DNA of 64,000 nt from MSPOR6 sp964652195 (GCA_964652195.1 CAZZBB010000074.1:62001-126000); one strand, 5' to 3'; counted from the stretch's first letter, positions 8,778 to 17,539 are shown. Numbers and translations are program-made. The notes: generated from the letters alone by a model not told the origin.

Positions 8778-9761
8778 TTATAATATAGTTAATTCGTCAT
8801 CCTCACCACCCTCAAGTAACACTTTTTCCAGTTCAGATACAACAAATCCAAAAGCACTTGTTTGGGGTGATTCTGGTTGTCCGGCAACAATTGGCACACC
8901 TATATCCCCTGCGGTACAGACTTCAGCATCAAGCGGTATATCACCTAAGAATGCCACGCCAAGTCTTTCACTTGTCTTCTTCCCACCATCCGCTCTAAAA
9001 ATCTCTGTTTTTTCATTACAATGTGGACAAACAAAATAGCTCATATTTTCAATCACACCCAGAATTGGCACGCCAAGTCTTTCAAACATAGCTACTCCAC
9101 GACGAACATCTGCCAAAGCAACATCTTGAGGCGTCGTAACTATCACTGCCCCTGTTAATGGAAGTGCTTGGGTTAGGCTTAATGCTACGTCCCCTGTACC
9201 TGGTGGTAAGTCAATTATAAGATAATCCAATTCTCCCCACTCTACATCACTTAAAAATTGGCGTATTGCACTATGGAGCATAGGACCACGCCAAATCATC
9301 GCCTGTTCTTCTGGTACCATAAACCCTATAGACATCAATCGAATATCATGTCTGACCAGTGGTATTAGTTTCCGTTCTGGACTGGTAACAGGTTTTTCTT
9401 GGATACCCATCATCGTGGGAATACTTGGACCATAGGCATCAGCATCCATCAACCCTACATTGAAACCATTCTGAGCAAGAGAAATCGCTAAATTCGTCGC
9501 TACAGTTGATTTACCTACTCCACCTTTTCCACTCGCAATAGCGATTTTATATTTTATATTGGGTAGTGTTATATTCTGTTGGGGTTGGGGCTGTTGTTGT
9601 GATTGTTCACCAGGTTGCTGAGTTTTAGGACCAGATATTTCTGATCCACTAATAACCTTTAGCTCAGGATGTGGTTTTGACGGTGTATTCTCCTGCTTCT
9701 TCGGATCTTCACCTTTATTCTGCTGTTTCTTTGGATCTTCACCTTTCTTAAAAAACTTCAA
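8778..9761 (-). CDS. Mrp/NBP35-family P-loop ATPase (iron-sulfur cluster carrier)
   Basis: This 327-residue protein is of the Mrp/ApbC/NBP35 family, which carries and transfers Fe-S clusters in the cytosol. The deviant Walker A IASGKGGVGKSTVATNLA lies near residue 75, LIIDLPPGTGD near 170, and the cluster-binding CPHC near 243. The start is a TTG at 9761, supported by AGGAG 6 nt before it. The N-terminal MIP18 (DUF59) domain of many Mrp proteins is absent. In its place are about 70 residues of low complexity, with the motif KGEDPKKQ repeated twice and glutamine/proline runs. Whether that tail has a function is unknown. Confidence 0.9.
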   Translation of the reverse strand: MKFFKKGEDPKKQQNKGEDPKKQENTPSKPHPELKVISGSEISGPKTQQPGEQSQQQPQPQQNITLPNIKYKIAIASGKGGVGKSTVATNLAISLAQNGFNVGLMDADAYGPSIPTMMGIQEKPVTSPERKLIPLVRHDIRLMSIGFMVPEEQAMIWRGPMLHSAIRQFLSDVEWGELDYLIIDLPPGTGDVALSLTQALPLTGAVIVTTPQDVALADVRRGVAMFERLGVPILGVIENMSYFVCPHCNEKTEIFRADGGKKTSERLGVAFLGDIPLDAEVCTAGDIGVPIVAGQPESPQTSAFGFVVSELEKVLLEGGEDDELTIL

Positions 9762-10042
9762 TTGTTTCTCCTATTTCAAATATTTGTACATAATAATGAC
9801 ATGATAATGTTGAAAATACAACTAATTCGTAAATTAACTTAGTCATACACACTATTAAGTTACGATGGTATCCAAACACAATAAGTTCGCATTCTAACTT
9901 GATTATAAGAATGCATACAATTGAAAATGGTTACATTCAATGTATTAGATCTTTGTATCAAGAGTGATTGCAATTGAAATAGTTTTCTTTTTAATTCTTA
10001 TCCTGTATAATATTCAAAAACCGACTATGAAAGGATTTTCTT

Positions 10043-10709
10043 ATGAATATACTCATGCTACGCCATTCTGCAGGTTTTGAACATAGCTATTTACCAAACG
10101 CTGAGGTGGCGTTAAAAGAAATTGGTGCTGCGAACGGGTGGAATGTTGTGACTACACATCGTTGCGATAGAATTACAGAGGACAATTTAGCAAAACAGGA
10201 TATAGTAGCCTTTGCAACAACTGGGAAATTTACCATTTGAAGATTCACAAAAGAAGGCTTTATTAAACTTTGTGAAAAATGGTAAAGGATTCTTCGGTAT
10301 CCACAATGCTACTGATACTTTCTATGACTGGCCAGAATATGGAGAAATGCTTGGTGGTTATTTCAACGGACATCCTTGGCACGAAGAGGTAAACGTCATT
10401 GTTGAAGACACCGATCATCCTTCTACTCGTATGCTCGGAGATAGTTTTAAAGTTGTCGATGAGATATATACATTTAAAAATTGGTCACGCGATAACACGC
10501 ATGTCCTTATGCGTTTAGATAATGATTCAATTGATGTTTCCAGAGGTAATCGTGATGATAATGACTATGCGTTAGGGTGGTGCCATACCTATGGTAAAGG
10601 ACGAGTTATGTATACTGCTCTTGGACACCCAGATATCCTCTGGTGTCAACCCTGGTTTCACGATCATATTGCTGGATGCATCAAATGGACGGCAGGCATA
10701 GAAGACTAA
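10043..10709 (+). pseudogene. ThuA domain protein interrupted by a single-base frameshift
   Basis: The two reading frames together make one complete ThuA-like protein of about 222 residues. The first part (10043-10240) starts MNILMLRHSAGFEHSYLPN and reaches IVAFATTG before running into a stop. The second resumes in another frame at about 10225-10236 (LPFEDSQKKALLNFV) and continues through GFFGIHNATDTFYDWPEYG, GHPWHEEV and GKGRVMYTALGHPD to 10709. The break is in the homopolymer-rich GGGAAATTT; deleting one base restores TTGNLPFED. A real mutation, an assembly error or frameshifting are all possible. ThuA proteins are linked to disaccharide metabolism. A TATAAT (10006-10011) lies upstream, without a clear -35. 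Confidence 0.8.
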
Positions 10710-10718
10710 CCTTTAAAT

Positions 10719-10784
10719 AGTTATCAGTTTACTATAGTATTTCAAGTAAAATATATACCAGTGCTTCTATAGAAACTGATAACT
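10719..10784. repeat. 12-bp perfect inverted repeat between convergent genes
   Basis: AGTTATCAGTTT (10719-10730) and AAACTGATAACT (10773-10784) are exact complements, 42 nt apart. They lie between the ThuA gene and the convergent oxidoreductase and could fold into a transcript-end hairpin, but no T tract follows. Confidence 0.5.
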
Positions 10785-10794
10785 ACATTACATT

Positions 10795-11790
10795 CTATAT
10801 TGCTCCTGTTGCTCGTAATAATGTTTCCTGAACTAATAATTCATGAGATACAGGACGATCTGGTGTTTGTTCTCCTGCTATTGTGGCAAGAAAAGCATCC
10901 AATTCCAACTCATAAGTCCTCTGACGACTTTCCCCATCTATATTAACTATTTGCTCACCTTCCGAATATCCATTCTTTGCTGTTTGAAGACTTAACCGAA
11001 TTGTAAGACCAGGTTCAAATGGTTCAACGATTATGGCACTCCCCTCAGTTCCATATACTTCAAAACGCCGTGCAACTGGACGAGGTTCCAAGGCGGATAT
11101 GGATATAAACGCCATGGCTTGTTCAAATTCATAAACAGTGAGAGTATTATCCTTAAATGGTTCAAGTGAACCCCCATCGTTCCTAAGAAAACTGGTCACC
11201 TTTTCAGGACGACCTAATATCCACAACACTTGATCAAGAACATGTCCACCTAAATCAAAGTAAATACCACCCAGATGTTGACTTTCACGGGTTCGTGATT
11301 CCTTAGATATATTGGTTGACATATGAGCACGTACACTGAAAACATCACCTAAGAAGCCGGATCTTGCCCATTCCGTTACCTGCTTAAATGAAGAATGATA
11401 CCTTAACATATATCCCAATTGAACATGGAGTGATTTCTCTTGCGCAGTTTGAATTACCCGTTGCCACTGTTCCCAGTTTTCACCTGCCGGTTTGTCATAC
11501 CAGACATGTTTTCCAGCATTAACGATCTCTTCAGTCTGATCTAAACTCTCAGCATTATTCCCTTCAGATGCAACAGCGATTATACTATCATCTACAAGCA
11601 TCTCTGCAGAATCAGAATAGTAATATACATCCTTAAATGCATTTTCACTTGATTGAAGTTGCTGACGTCTTTCTGTATCCGGTTCGAATACACCTGTAAC
11701 CTCAACTTGTGGATTATCAAGCATTGCCTGAAGTTTTCCGCGTGCATGTCCATGTTTTGTACCATATTGTGCCATTCGTATTTTCGCCAT
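10795..11790 (-). CDS. Gfo/Idh/MocA family oxidoreductase
   Basis: This 331-residue protein has the usual two-domain build: an N-terminal Rossmann fold (MAKIRMAQYGTKHGHARGK, a variant of the usual GxGxxG) and a C-terminal alpha/beta domain (GGIYFDLGGHVLDQVLWILG). The catalytic-type motif is DKP (HVWYDKP) where most members have EKP. Members oxidise sugars, inositols or sugar derivatives with NAD(P). The ATG is supported by GGAG upstream. It has its own promoter at 11826-11853, preceded by the shared upstream element in repeat A. Substrate unknown. Confidence 0.85.
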   Translation of the reverse strand: MAKIRMAQYGTKHGHARGKLQAMLDNPQVEVTGVFEPDTERRQQLQSSENAFKDVYYYSDSAEMLVDDSIIAVASEGNNAESLDQTEEIVNAGKHVWYDKPAGENWEQWQRVIQTAQEKSLHVQLGYMLRYHSSFKQVTEWARSGFLGDVFSVRAHMSTNISKESRTRESQHLGGIYFDLGGHVLDQVLWILGRPEKVTSFLRNDGGSLEPFKDNTLTVYEFEQAMAFISISALEPRPVARRFEVYGTEGSAIIVEPFEPGLTIRLSLQTAKNGYSEGEQIVNIDGESRQRTYELELDAFLATIAGEQTPDRPVSHELLVQETLLRATGAI

Positions 11791-11825
11791 ATTCCATACT
11801 CCAAAGTAGATTGATTAACTTCAGT

Positions 11826-11853
11826 ATTCTATACACATACACTCATAAGTCAA
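11826..11853 (-). promoter_or_regulatory. Promoter of the 10795-11790 oxidoreductase, member 1 of a shared architecture
   Basis: Read on the minus strand: TTGACT (11853-11848), 16 nt, TAGAAT (11831-11826), about 35 nt before the ATG. Exactly 17 nt before the -35 ends the sequence GTGACAAAAACTTTACATACC, which has the same spacing at three other promoters in this window (47151, 51454 and 56033). Confidence 0.6.
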
Positions 11854-11869
11854 GAGAAAAGAAGTCAAA

Positions 11870-12145
11870 GGGTATGTAAAGTTTTTGTCACTAAACATTA
11901 CGCTCCTATGTAACCTATATACCAATATTTACCTCAAGTGTCATCTTTAGTATTCATTTCAACTCCAGTTATGTTAGATGTATGGATACTGTGTATGGTA
12001 AAAAACTGTTAATATTTGTTGTCTTAAATTCTTTGCACTTTCACGGAAACTTTCACGGAGCAATTTTACGAACCCCTATTCTATAAGGGTTTATAATTTA
12101 AAGTATACCAATTCTCCGTGAATCACGAATGTTAATATTAATATT
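11870..12145 (-). repeat. Dispersed repeat family A, copy 1 (nested hairpins)
   Basis: About 275 bp, closely similar to 51476-51745 and in part to 56055-56132. Part of the 773-bp gene-free stretch 11791-12563. On the plus strand it opens GGGTATGTAAAGTTTTTGTC and holds two nested stems: TTCACGGAG (12052-12060) with CTCCGTGAA (12114-12122), and inside that AACCCCTAT (12071-12079) with ATAAGGGTT (12083-12091), one mismatch. The sequence between the stems differs from copy 2 while the stems are kept. No ORF is seen. Confidence 0.8.
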
Positions 12146-12164
12146 ACTTTAGTATTTGTTGACT

Positions 12165-12240
12165 ACTTGTACCATTTCTAATAATGTTTATCCCATGAAC
12201 AATTGTTATGCATGGCTTGAAATACTGCACAAACTGAATG
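12165..12240 (-). repeat. Dispersed palindromic repeat family B, degenerate copy
   Basis: On the minus strand this reads CAGTTTGTGC, about 20 nt, CATAACA, about 20 nt, TTAGAAATGGTACAAG. This is the family B layout (see 20091-20187), but the first arm of the hairpin is lost. Confidence 0.5.
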
Positions 12241-12322
12241 AAGATTAATTTTTAAAATCTGTGAAATCTGTGTTACAGACAACTCAAAACAACCTGAAAA
12301 TATACTAATCTCACTAAATTGA

Positions 12323-12470
12323 CGTCTATGGTTTGAGGAACGAAACCCAACATGTAACGCTGGACATACAGAAAATGTTGGGTTTCACCTGCGGTTCAAC
12401 CCCACCTACGTAATAAACAATCAGTAACACTCATAACTGATAATTCCTAAAACTAAATAATCCTGCTTTA
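12323..12470 (-). repeat. Dispersed repeat family D, copy 2
   Basis: Inverted copy of 7120-7292. GAAACCCAACAT (12342-12353) pairs perfectly with ATGTTGGGTTTC (12375-12386). It shares the flanking TTATTTAGTTTTAGGAATTA and TAGACGTCAATTT (both on the minus strand). Confidence 0.75.
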
Positions 12471-12483
12471 CAAACGTTAAATA

Positions 12484-12512
12484 TTGACAACTAATAATGT
12501 CTATGTTAGATT
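12484..12512 (+). promoter_or_regulatory. Putative sigma-70 promoter of the monooxygenase-like gene
   Basis: TTGACA (12484-12489), 17 nt, TAGATT (12507-12512). It ends 51 nt before the ATG at 12564. Confidence 0.45.
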
Positions 12513-12563
12513 AACATACTCGACATGTACTAATTTACCAAACTCAATTAGTGAGGAAAGATA

Positions 12564-12884
12564 ATGTTTGCAATAATCGCACCTATTCAGATAAAAGAGG
12601 GACACAGAGAGGAATTCATTGAGGCAATGTTAGATGACGCAATAGGTTCAGTCAATAATGAACCAGGTTGTTTAAGATTTGATGTGATTCAAGATGGAGA
12701 TGATCCAAATAGAATTTGGTTATATGAGATATATGTAGATGAGGAAGCATTCCAAGAACACCTAAAGGCGCCACATTTCATAAAATGGCGTGATACAGTT
12801 AAAGACTGGTTTGCAGAGAACGATTATAAAGGGGCTGGCAGTGGAAGTTATACATTATATCCCCCAGACGATGATTGGAAATAA
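12564..12884 (+). CDS. Antibiotic biosynthesis monooxygenase (ABM) domain protein, YgiN-like
   Basis: This 106-residue single-domain protein has the ferredoxin-like ABM fold (PF03992). The repeated pattern MFAIIAPIQIKEGHREEF, EPGCLRFDVIQD, WLYEIYVDEEAFQEHLKAPHF is characteristic; the His in HLKAPHF is commonly conserved. Relatives include quinol monooxygenases and many proteins of unknown role, working as dimers without a cofactor. GAGGAAAG precedes the ATG. It sits alone with its own likely promoter, 121 nt before the next oxidoreductase gene. Confidence 0.82.
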   Translation: MFAIIAPIQIKEGHREEFIEAMLDDAIGSVNNEPGCLRFDVIQDGDDPNRIWLYEIYVDEEAFQEHLKAPHFIKWRDTVKDWFAENDYKGAGSGSYTLYPPDDDWK

Positions 12885-13005
12885 GTTTATACTATTGGTG
12901 TATTTTATTATTTTACCCGACTACAAGTTAATTTCCTTGCATTCCATTTAAAAATAATCTAAACTAAGCATAAATTTTTGAATATTGCTCAATAGGAGAA
13001 TCAAT

Positions 13006-14091
13006 ATGCCAATTCGTGTAGGTATTGTTGGTACAGGTGGGATATCACGTGCTCATATCAATGCTTATCGTAAAGCTGGTGGTTTCGAAATTGTTGCAGT
13101 TTGTGATATCATTGCGAGTAAGGCGCGACAAGCCGCCGAGGAATGGGATGTTCCTAAGAAGAATGTCTTTACAAGTGTTCATAAAATGTTAGAAATGGAC
13201 GGGATAGACACAGTTAGTGTCTGTACATACAATCAAGGACATCGACGTCCAACTGTTGCTGCATTGAATGCTGGAAAACACGTTTTTTGTGAAAAACCCA
13301 TGGCTGCAACCCTTGCTGATGCCACAGCAATGGTTCGCGCAGCAATAGAGTCAGGAAAAATACTTCAAATAGGGATTCATAGTACATTTAATCCTGGACT
13401 TCAATTTGCAAAAAAGGTTATTGAGGAAGGAATTCTCGGGGACATCTATTATTCAGAATCCGCTGGATGTAGGCGCAGAGGAAATCCTGGACATACATTC
13501 ATTTATAAAAAGACTGCAGGCGCAGGGGCAATCGTTGATATCGGTGTCTATAACATGCATAATTCACTCTATGCAATGGGGTATCCCAAACCTGTTCGAG
13601 TCTCTGCTATCACTGAAGATTATATTTCAATGCAAGATCCGCGTTTTAAAGATCAGATGGATGTAGAAGAATTTGGTGCTGCATGGGTTAGATTTGAAAA
13701 CGGTGGAGTTCTACTATTTAAAATCTCCTGGGCAGTCCATCAAAACACACTTGGTGGGAACTTCTGTCTTGGCAAAGATGCAGGAATTTCGTTGGATGGT
13801 CCAGTTGTTTTTGCTGATTCTTACAGTAAAGACCTGCAGAAACTGGTTGAATCTGAAGGACTCACAGCAAATCCGGATCCACCTGAAGGTATGACAACTA
13901 TTAGTTTTGAAGGATTTCAAGGAGTAGATGTTTGGGAAGCACAGATGGTGGCTTTCCGTGAAGCAGTAAATTCAGATGGTCCTTCACCTATTCCAGCTGA
14001 TGGTGTACTTCTTACGAATGTGATTATGGATGGAATATTCAGATCACACAAGACAGGTAAAGAGGTTTCAGTGAAAGTTCCAGAATTTTAA
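13006..14091 (+). CDS. Gfo/Idh/MocA family oxidoreductase
   Basis: This 361-residue NAD(P)-binding enzyme shows VGIVGTGGISRAHINAY at the N-terminus (GxGxxxxxH type), HVFCEKPMA with the EKP motif near residues 96-98, and GAIVDIGVYNMHNSLY in the C-terminal domain. The frame is open from 12985, but the ATG at 13006 has AGGAG 7 nt upstream and gives the usual N-terminus, so I use it. A strong terminator follows at 14122. The substrate is presumably a sugar or a sugar acid, as for others of this family. Confidence 0.88.
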   Translation: MPIRVGIVGTGGISRAHINAYRKAGGFEIVAVCDIIASKARQAAEEWDVPKKNVFTSVHKMLEMDGIDTVSVCTYNQGHRRPTVAALNAGKHVFCEKPMAATLADATAMVRAAIESGKILQIGIHSTFNPGLQFAKKVIEEGILGDIYYSESAGCRRRGNPGHTFIYKKTAGAGAIVDIGVYNMHNSLYAMGYPKPVRVSAITEDYISMQDPRFKDQMDVEEFGAAWVRFENGGVLLFKISWAVHQNTLGGNFCLGKDAGISLDGPVVFADSYSKDLQKLVESEGLTANPDPPEGMTTISFEGFQGVDVWEAQMVAFREAVNSDGPSPIPADGVLLTNVIMDGIFRSHKTGKEVSVKVPEF

Positions 14092-14121
14092 GATAGATTA
14101 CATACATTCCTGAGTTTATCA

Positions 14122-14153
14122 AAGGCGAGGTATCCTCCTCGCCTTATTTTTTT
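14122..14153 (+). terminator. Rho-independent terminator after the 13006-14091 oxidoreductase
   Basis: AAGGCGAGG (14122-14130) and CCTCGCCTT (14137-14145) form a perfect 9-bp GC-rich stem with a 6-nt loop, followed by ATTTTTTT. This is a textbook intrinsic terminator. Confidence 0.92.
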
Positions 14154-14184
14154 ACTCTTCTCAAACCAATACAGATATAATTAT

Positions 14185-15222
14185 CTACTCAGTTGGATGA
14201 ATTACTAAGATTTGTCCCTGTTTATCTCGATCACCAACTTTAACCTGTTGTCTTAATTTTAATTTACTATGTTGATTTATTATCTTCTTCAATTGTGCCA
14301 CTTGCGTGGTATGCAATACAATATTTCCTGAAGGTTTGATTAGATAATTAAACTTATCAAGAAATCCATTTATCATCCGTTCCTGTTGTAAATCTACTGG
14401 TAGATTACTCACTATCTTATCAATAGAATTCGGTTGTAATGGAAGTGATTGAACATCCCAAAAGAAAAATTGACATGGTTGATGTTGCCGACCAAAATTA
14501 TACAAGGTTGCATCAACAGCATTCTTAGACAAATCACCACCAATCAAGTATTTATATCGACCGGAATTAGCGCGTTCCAAGAGAATAGTTCCCGCACCAC
14601 ACATAGGATCTAAAAATACATCATCTGGTTGAGGTCTCGATAACCTAACCATACAATATGCTAAAGTAGGTTTGATAGAATCAGATAAACTAACCTGTTT
14701 TCTTGATCGTTGTGCAAAATCAGATGTGGATAATCGTATACTAATATAAGCATCATCACCATAAACCTCATTCCATACATCCAACCCAGTATTTGAATCT
14801 GTGAGTTTCCAACCCCGTTCAATTAACACTCTTTCAACGACTTGCTGTAAGTCTCTCTTCTGAAAATTACGGAATCCTGCCATCCGTGTGATGACTCTGA
14901 ACTGAACACGTTTCTTTATTCGTAATCCAACCTGTCGACAAGCCATCATTACTTCTTGAAAATTAAACCTTGTTAGTGAATGCCGAATGGATACTAATGA
15001 ACTACGAGAACGTGTAATTTTATTAATGTGTCTAATTACAAGAAACAGATGTTCAGCAGATCTAATAGATAAAAGATCTCTTGGATTACCGGTATACTGG
15101 AACACAATCCGTCTTGGTTTTCTAAGAATAATCTTAAATTCCTTCGATTCACCAAAACGGGAATTCAATTCCTGACGGGCGATGTTTTCTAATCCCCCCA
15201 TAACAAATATTGAGTATATCAT
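14185..15222 (-). CDS. THUMP-domain SAM-dependent RNA methyltransferase
   Basis: About 345 residues, starting at the ATG at 15222 with TAAGGA just before it; the frame extends to a TTG at 15246, overlapping the upstream gene. The N-terminal half resembles a ferredoxin-like/THUMP region that binds tRNA or rRNA. The C-terminal half is a Rossmann methyltransferase with DVFLDPMCGAGTILLE (SAM motif I, about residues 195-210). Motif IV reads SNLPVD near residue 272 instead of the usual (D/N)PPY, closer to the LPFG form of Trm14/THUMPD proteins that make N2-methylguanosine. It follows the hydrolase gene by 5 nt, so the two are probably co-transcribed. Confidence 0.8.
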   Translation of the reverse strand: MIYSIFVMGGLENIARQELNSRFGESKEFKIILRKPRRIVFQYTGNPRDLLSIRSAEHLFLVIRHINKITRSRSSLVSIRHSLTRFNFQEVMMACRQVGLRIKKRVQFRVITRMAGFRNFQKRDLQQVVERVLIERGWKLTDSNTGLDVWNEVYGDDAYISIRLSTSDFAQRSRKQVSLSDSIKPTLAYCMVRLSRPQPDDVFLDPMCGAGTILLERANSGRYKYLIGGDLSKNAVDATLYNFGRQHQPCQFFFWDVQSLPLQPNSIDKIVSNLPVDLQQERMINGFLDKFNYLIKPSGNIVLHTTQVAQLKKIINQHSKLKLRQQVKVGDRDKQGQILVIHPTE

Positions 15223-15227
15223 TATCC

Positions 15228-17486
15228 TTACTCTGGTTGTGGCCAATCTAAATGCCGGTGAAGAAAATCAAATGTATCTTGAGAATTTATCTGATGTCCA
15301 CCATCAAAGAATTCAATCTCAGTTTTTTCTGCAATGCCAAGTCTAACATAGTGTCTACGAACTGTTGCAAATTCATGTGCTACCCATTCATCTGGGGCTA
15401 CTCCATCGTCATGACCGCGTTCAACCATAAAAGGTCTTGGGGCTATTAATGCTGCCATTTCAGAATAATTGAAAGTGTTTCCTAAATCAAACTCTACCAT
15501 CTCATATTCCCCTGTGAACATGTAACTATACCCTGAATCGTAGGTTGCGTTTTTTACTATCCACTCATTAAAATCAGCTGAACAAATCGAACAAGCATAT
15601 CGATCAAGTACAGCAGGTACACGCATTGCTGTTTTACCACCGTATGAAAGTCCATAAAATCCTATTCTATTTTCATCAACATAAGGAAGTCCTGCTAACC
15701 ATTCGAGTGTCTGATCATGTTGACCTATAATTAATGAGAATAATGACCATTTGATCGGGTTAGCTTTTCGTTGAATCACACGAAATGCATCATTACCAAT
15801 ATAAGGATTCTGTGGTGCGTATGTAATAAACCCTCTATCCGCCAACTGGGCTGCGTATGAGTGATAAACTGTTTGCTTTCTTGGATCCGCTGTATCTTGT
15901 GGCCTCCCCTCTAATCCGTGTTGACATACGACAACAGGACGCTTTTCATTAGGTTGAAGATCTTTAGGGATTAGTATAATCCCATAAGCAAATACCTCAT
16001 CCCATACATCCAGAACTACTTCATAACCTCTCCATTTCGGTTCATCATATATTAACCGTGTCTTTGGTTTCGCTGGTACATTCGGTTCAGGACAACGACC
16101 AATTACCTCTTTCCAAAAATAGTCTTTGAATTCAACACATGAATTCTTCCAATTCTCAAGTGAAGTGTTGTCTGTCTTATTCCAGAAAAACTCTTGCCGA
16201 CGTGTTGCTGCTTCTCTTAGCAATCTTTGTGTCAAATTGATGAGTTGCATGATCTGCTTTTGTTGACGTGACGCATAGTCAAATGAAATAGCTGAATCTA
16301 CTGCTAATGTGGAATCCTTGATAGTGATGGAATCCTTTATTCCAAGACCTGTCAAATAACCCGAGATCGCTTCTGGAGAACCAGGTAATCTATCCTCAGG
16401 ATGAATTAGGTGTATATTATTTTTCGAGTCAAGCTCATCATAAATATATCTGGCACGATTAAATTCAGTTTCAACTGATTTTATTGGTGGGGATACCAAT
16501 TGTCCTGGGGCTGCACCACCCCTATTATCACGTGCTGTTGGGGGACCTTGTACCTCTGGACCACGACTTGTTTCTACAATCAATGTACGAGGAGCAATTA
16601 AACTAACTATCTCTGCATCACCAAATTCTTGTACCAATCCCCACACATTACGATAAATCGGTTCACGCCAAACCTCTTCACGTTCTTGAAAATAACCACT
16701 TACTACTGTCGATTGTATACGTGCGTCAATTGCTGCACTATACAGACCAATTAATCCTCCCTCACCATAACCGAATACACCTATCGGTAGTTCATTTAAG
16801 GACATCCAATCTACAAGTGAAAGGACTTTCTGTACTTCATACCCTATAATATGCCTACCTAACTGATATGCCATTCGATAGATGAATTCACGATGTGGTT
16901 GATTTGTAAATCTATCTATCTTAGGATTTCCAGAATAGGTATCATCTCTATTAATTAATAGAGGAACAACCACTCTACATCCCAATTCTGCCAATCTTCG
17001 TGCAAACTGAGCAGATTCTGGTAGTTCATCTGTAATACCCGTTACCATCTCAGGTGTCCAATCCGCATCAGGGATTGCTATCACTTGAGCTATAGCGCTT
17101 TGGTTATCTATTGGATCCAGAAGTAGACCTTCACCTTCTACTTCATCAAATACTTGCCACCTAACTCTTGATACTGTGTAATTCATACCTTGACCGATTA
17201 CTATAGGAGTATTGGTAGTTGTTAAATAAGATAAAGAAGTAATTGGTAAACGTTCGTCAATACAACCAATCTGTTTTATAAATCGTTCCCTATTCGGTTG
17301 AATAGATTCTGTATATGCAGCAAGTGAACTATAATTAGGATTCCATAGAGATCCACGGTTTTCTTTTGAGGATACAATGGCGCGACTGACATAATTGTCA
17401 AGATCCTCAACCATCTGTGTAGCAAGATCTTGTTCTAAGGTTAATGCTTCTGTTCCTTCTAATACTTGATTCTCTACTTTTGACAT
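15228..17486 (-). CDS. Large protein with two alpha/beta-hydrolase domains
   Basis: About 752 residues from the ATG at 17486 (a GTG at 17498 is also possible). The C-terminal domain is a complete alpha/beta hydrolase with the nucleophile elbow GLSYGG near residue 612 and a late GGHQIN carrying the likely catalytic His near 729; it resembles acetyl-xylan-esterase or dienelactone-hydrolase-like enzymes. The N-terminal domain has the same topology (IGVFGYGEGGLIGLYSA near 242), but Glu replaces the nucleophile Ser, so it is probably non-catalytic. No signal peptide is seen. It is likely an esterase for a carbohydrate or small ester. It lies between the CaiB-type gene and the methyltransferase gene in one minus-strand run. 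Confidence 0.72.
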   Translation of the reverse strand: MSKVENQVLEGTEALTLEQDLATQMVEDLDNYVSRAIVSSKENRGSLWNPNYSSLAAYTESIQPNRERFIKQIGCIDERLPITSLSYLTTTNTPIVIGQGMNYTVSRVRWQVFDEVEGEGLLLDPIDNQSAIAQVIAIPDADWTPEMVTGITDELPESAQFARRLAELGCRVVVPLLINRDDTYSGNPKIDRFTNQPHREFIYRMAYQLGRHIIGYEVQKVLSLVDWMSLNELPIGVFGYGEGGLIGLYSAAIDARIQSTVVSGYFQEREEVWREPIYRNVWGLVQEFGDAEIVSLIAPRTLIVETSRGPEVQGPPTARDNRGGAAPGQLVSPPIKSVETEFNRARYIYDELDSKNNIHLIHPEDRLPGSPEAISGYLTGLGIKDSITIKDSTLAVDSAISFDYASRQQKQIMQLINLTQRLLREAATRRQEFFWNKTDNTSLENWKNSCVEFKDYFWKEVIGRCPEPNVPAKPKTRLIYDEPKWRGYEVVLDVWDEVFAYGIILIPKDLQPNEKRPVVVCQHGLEGRPQDTADPRKQTVYHSYAAQLADRGFITYAPQNPYIGNDAFRVIQRKANPIKWSLFSLIIGQHDQTLEWLAGLPYVDENRIGFYGLSYGGKTAMRVPAVLDRYACSICSADFNEWIVKNATYDSGYSYMFTGEYEMVEFDLGNTFNYSEMAALIAPRPFMVERGHDDGVAPDEWVAHEFATVRRHYVRLGIAEKTEIEFFDGGHQINSQDTFDFLHRHLDWPQPE

Positions 17487-17539
17487 AGTAATTCTCACTT
17501 ATATATTGCTATACTTGTTTTATGGTTATTGATTATGAC

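Noticed and set aside
10212..10709. The second ThuA fragment as an independent gene
   Set aside because: It lacks the N-terminal half of the domain, which lies immediately upstream in another frame; one base change joins them.
13406..13894. Extra plus-strand open frames within the oxidoreductase at 13006
   Set aside because: Out-of-frame shadows of a clearly conserved enzyme.
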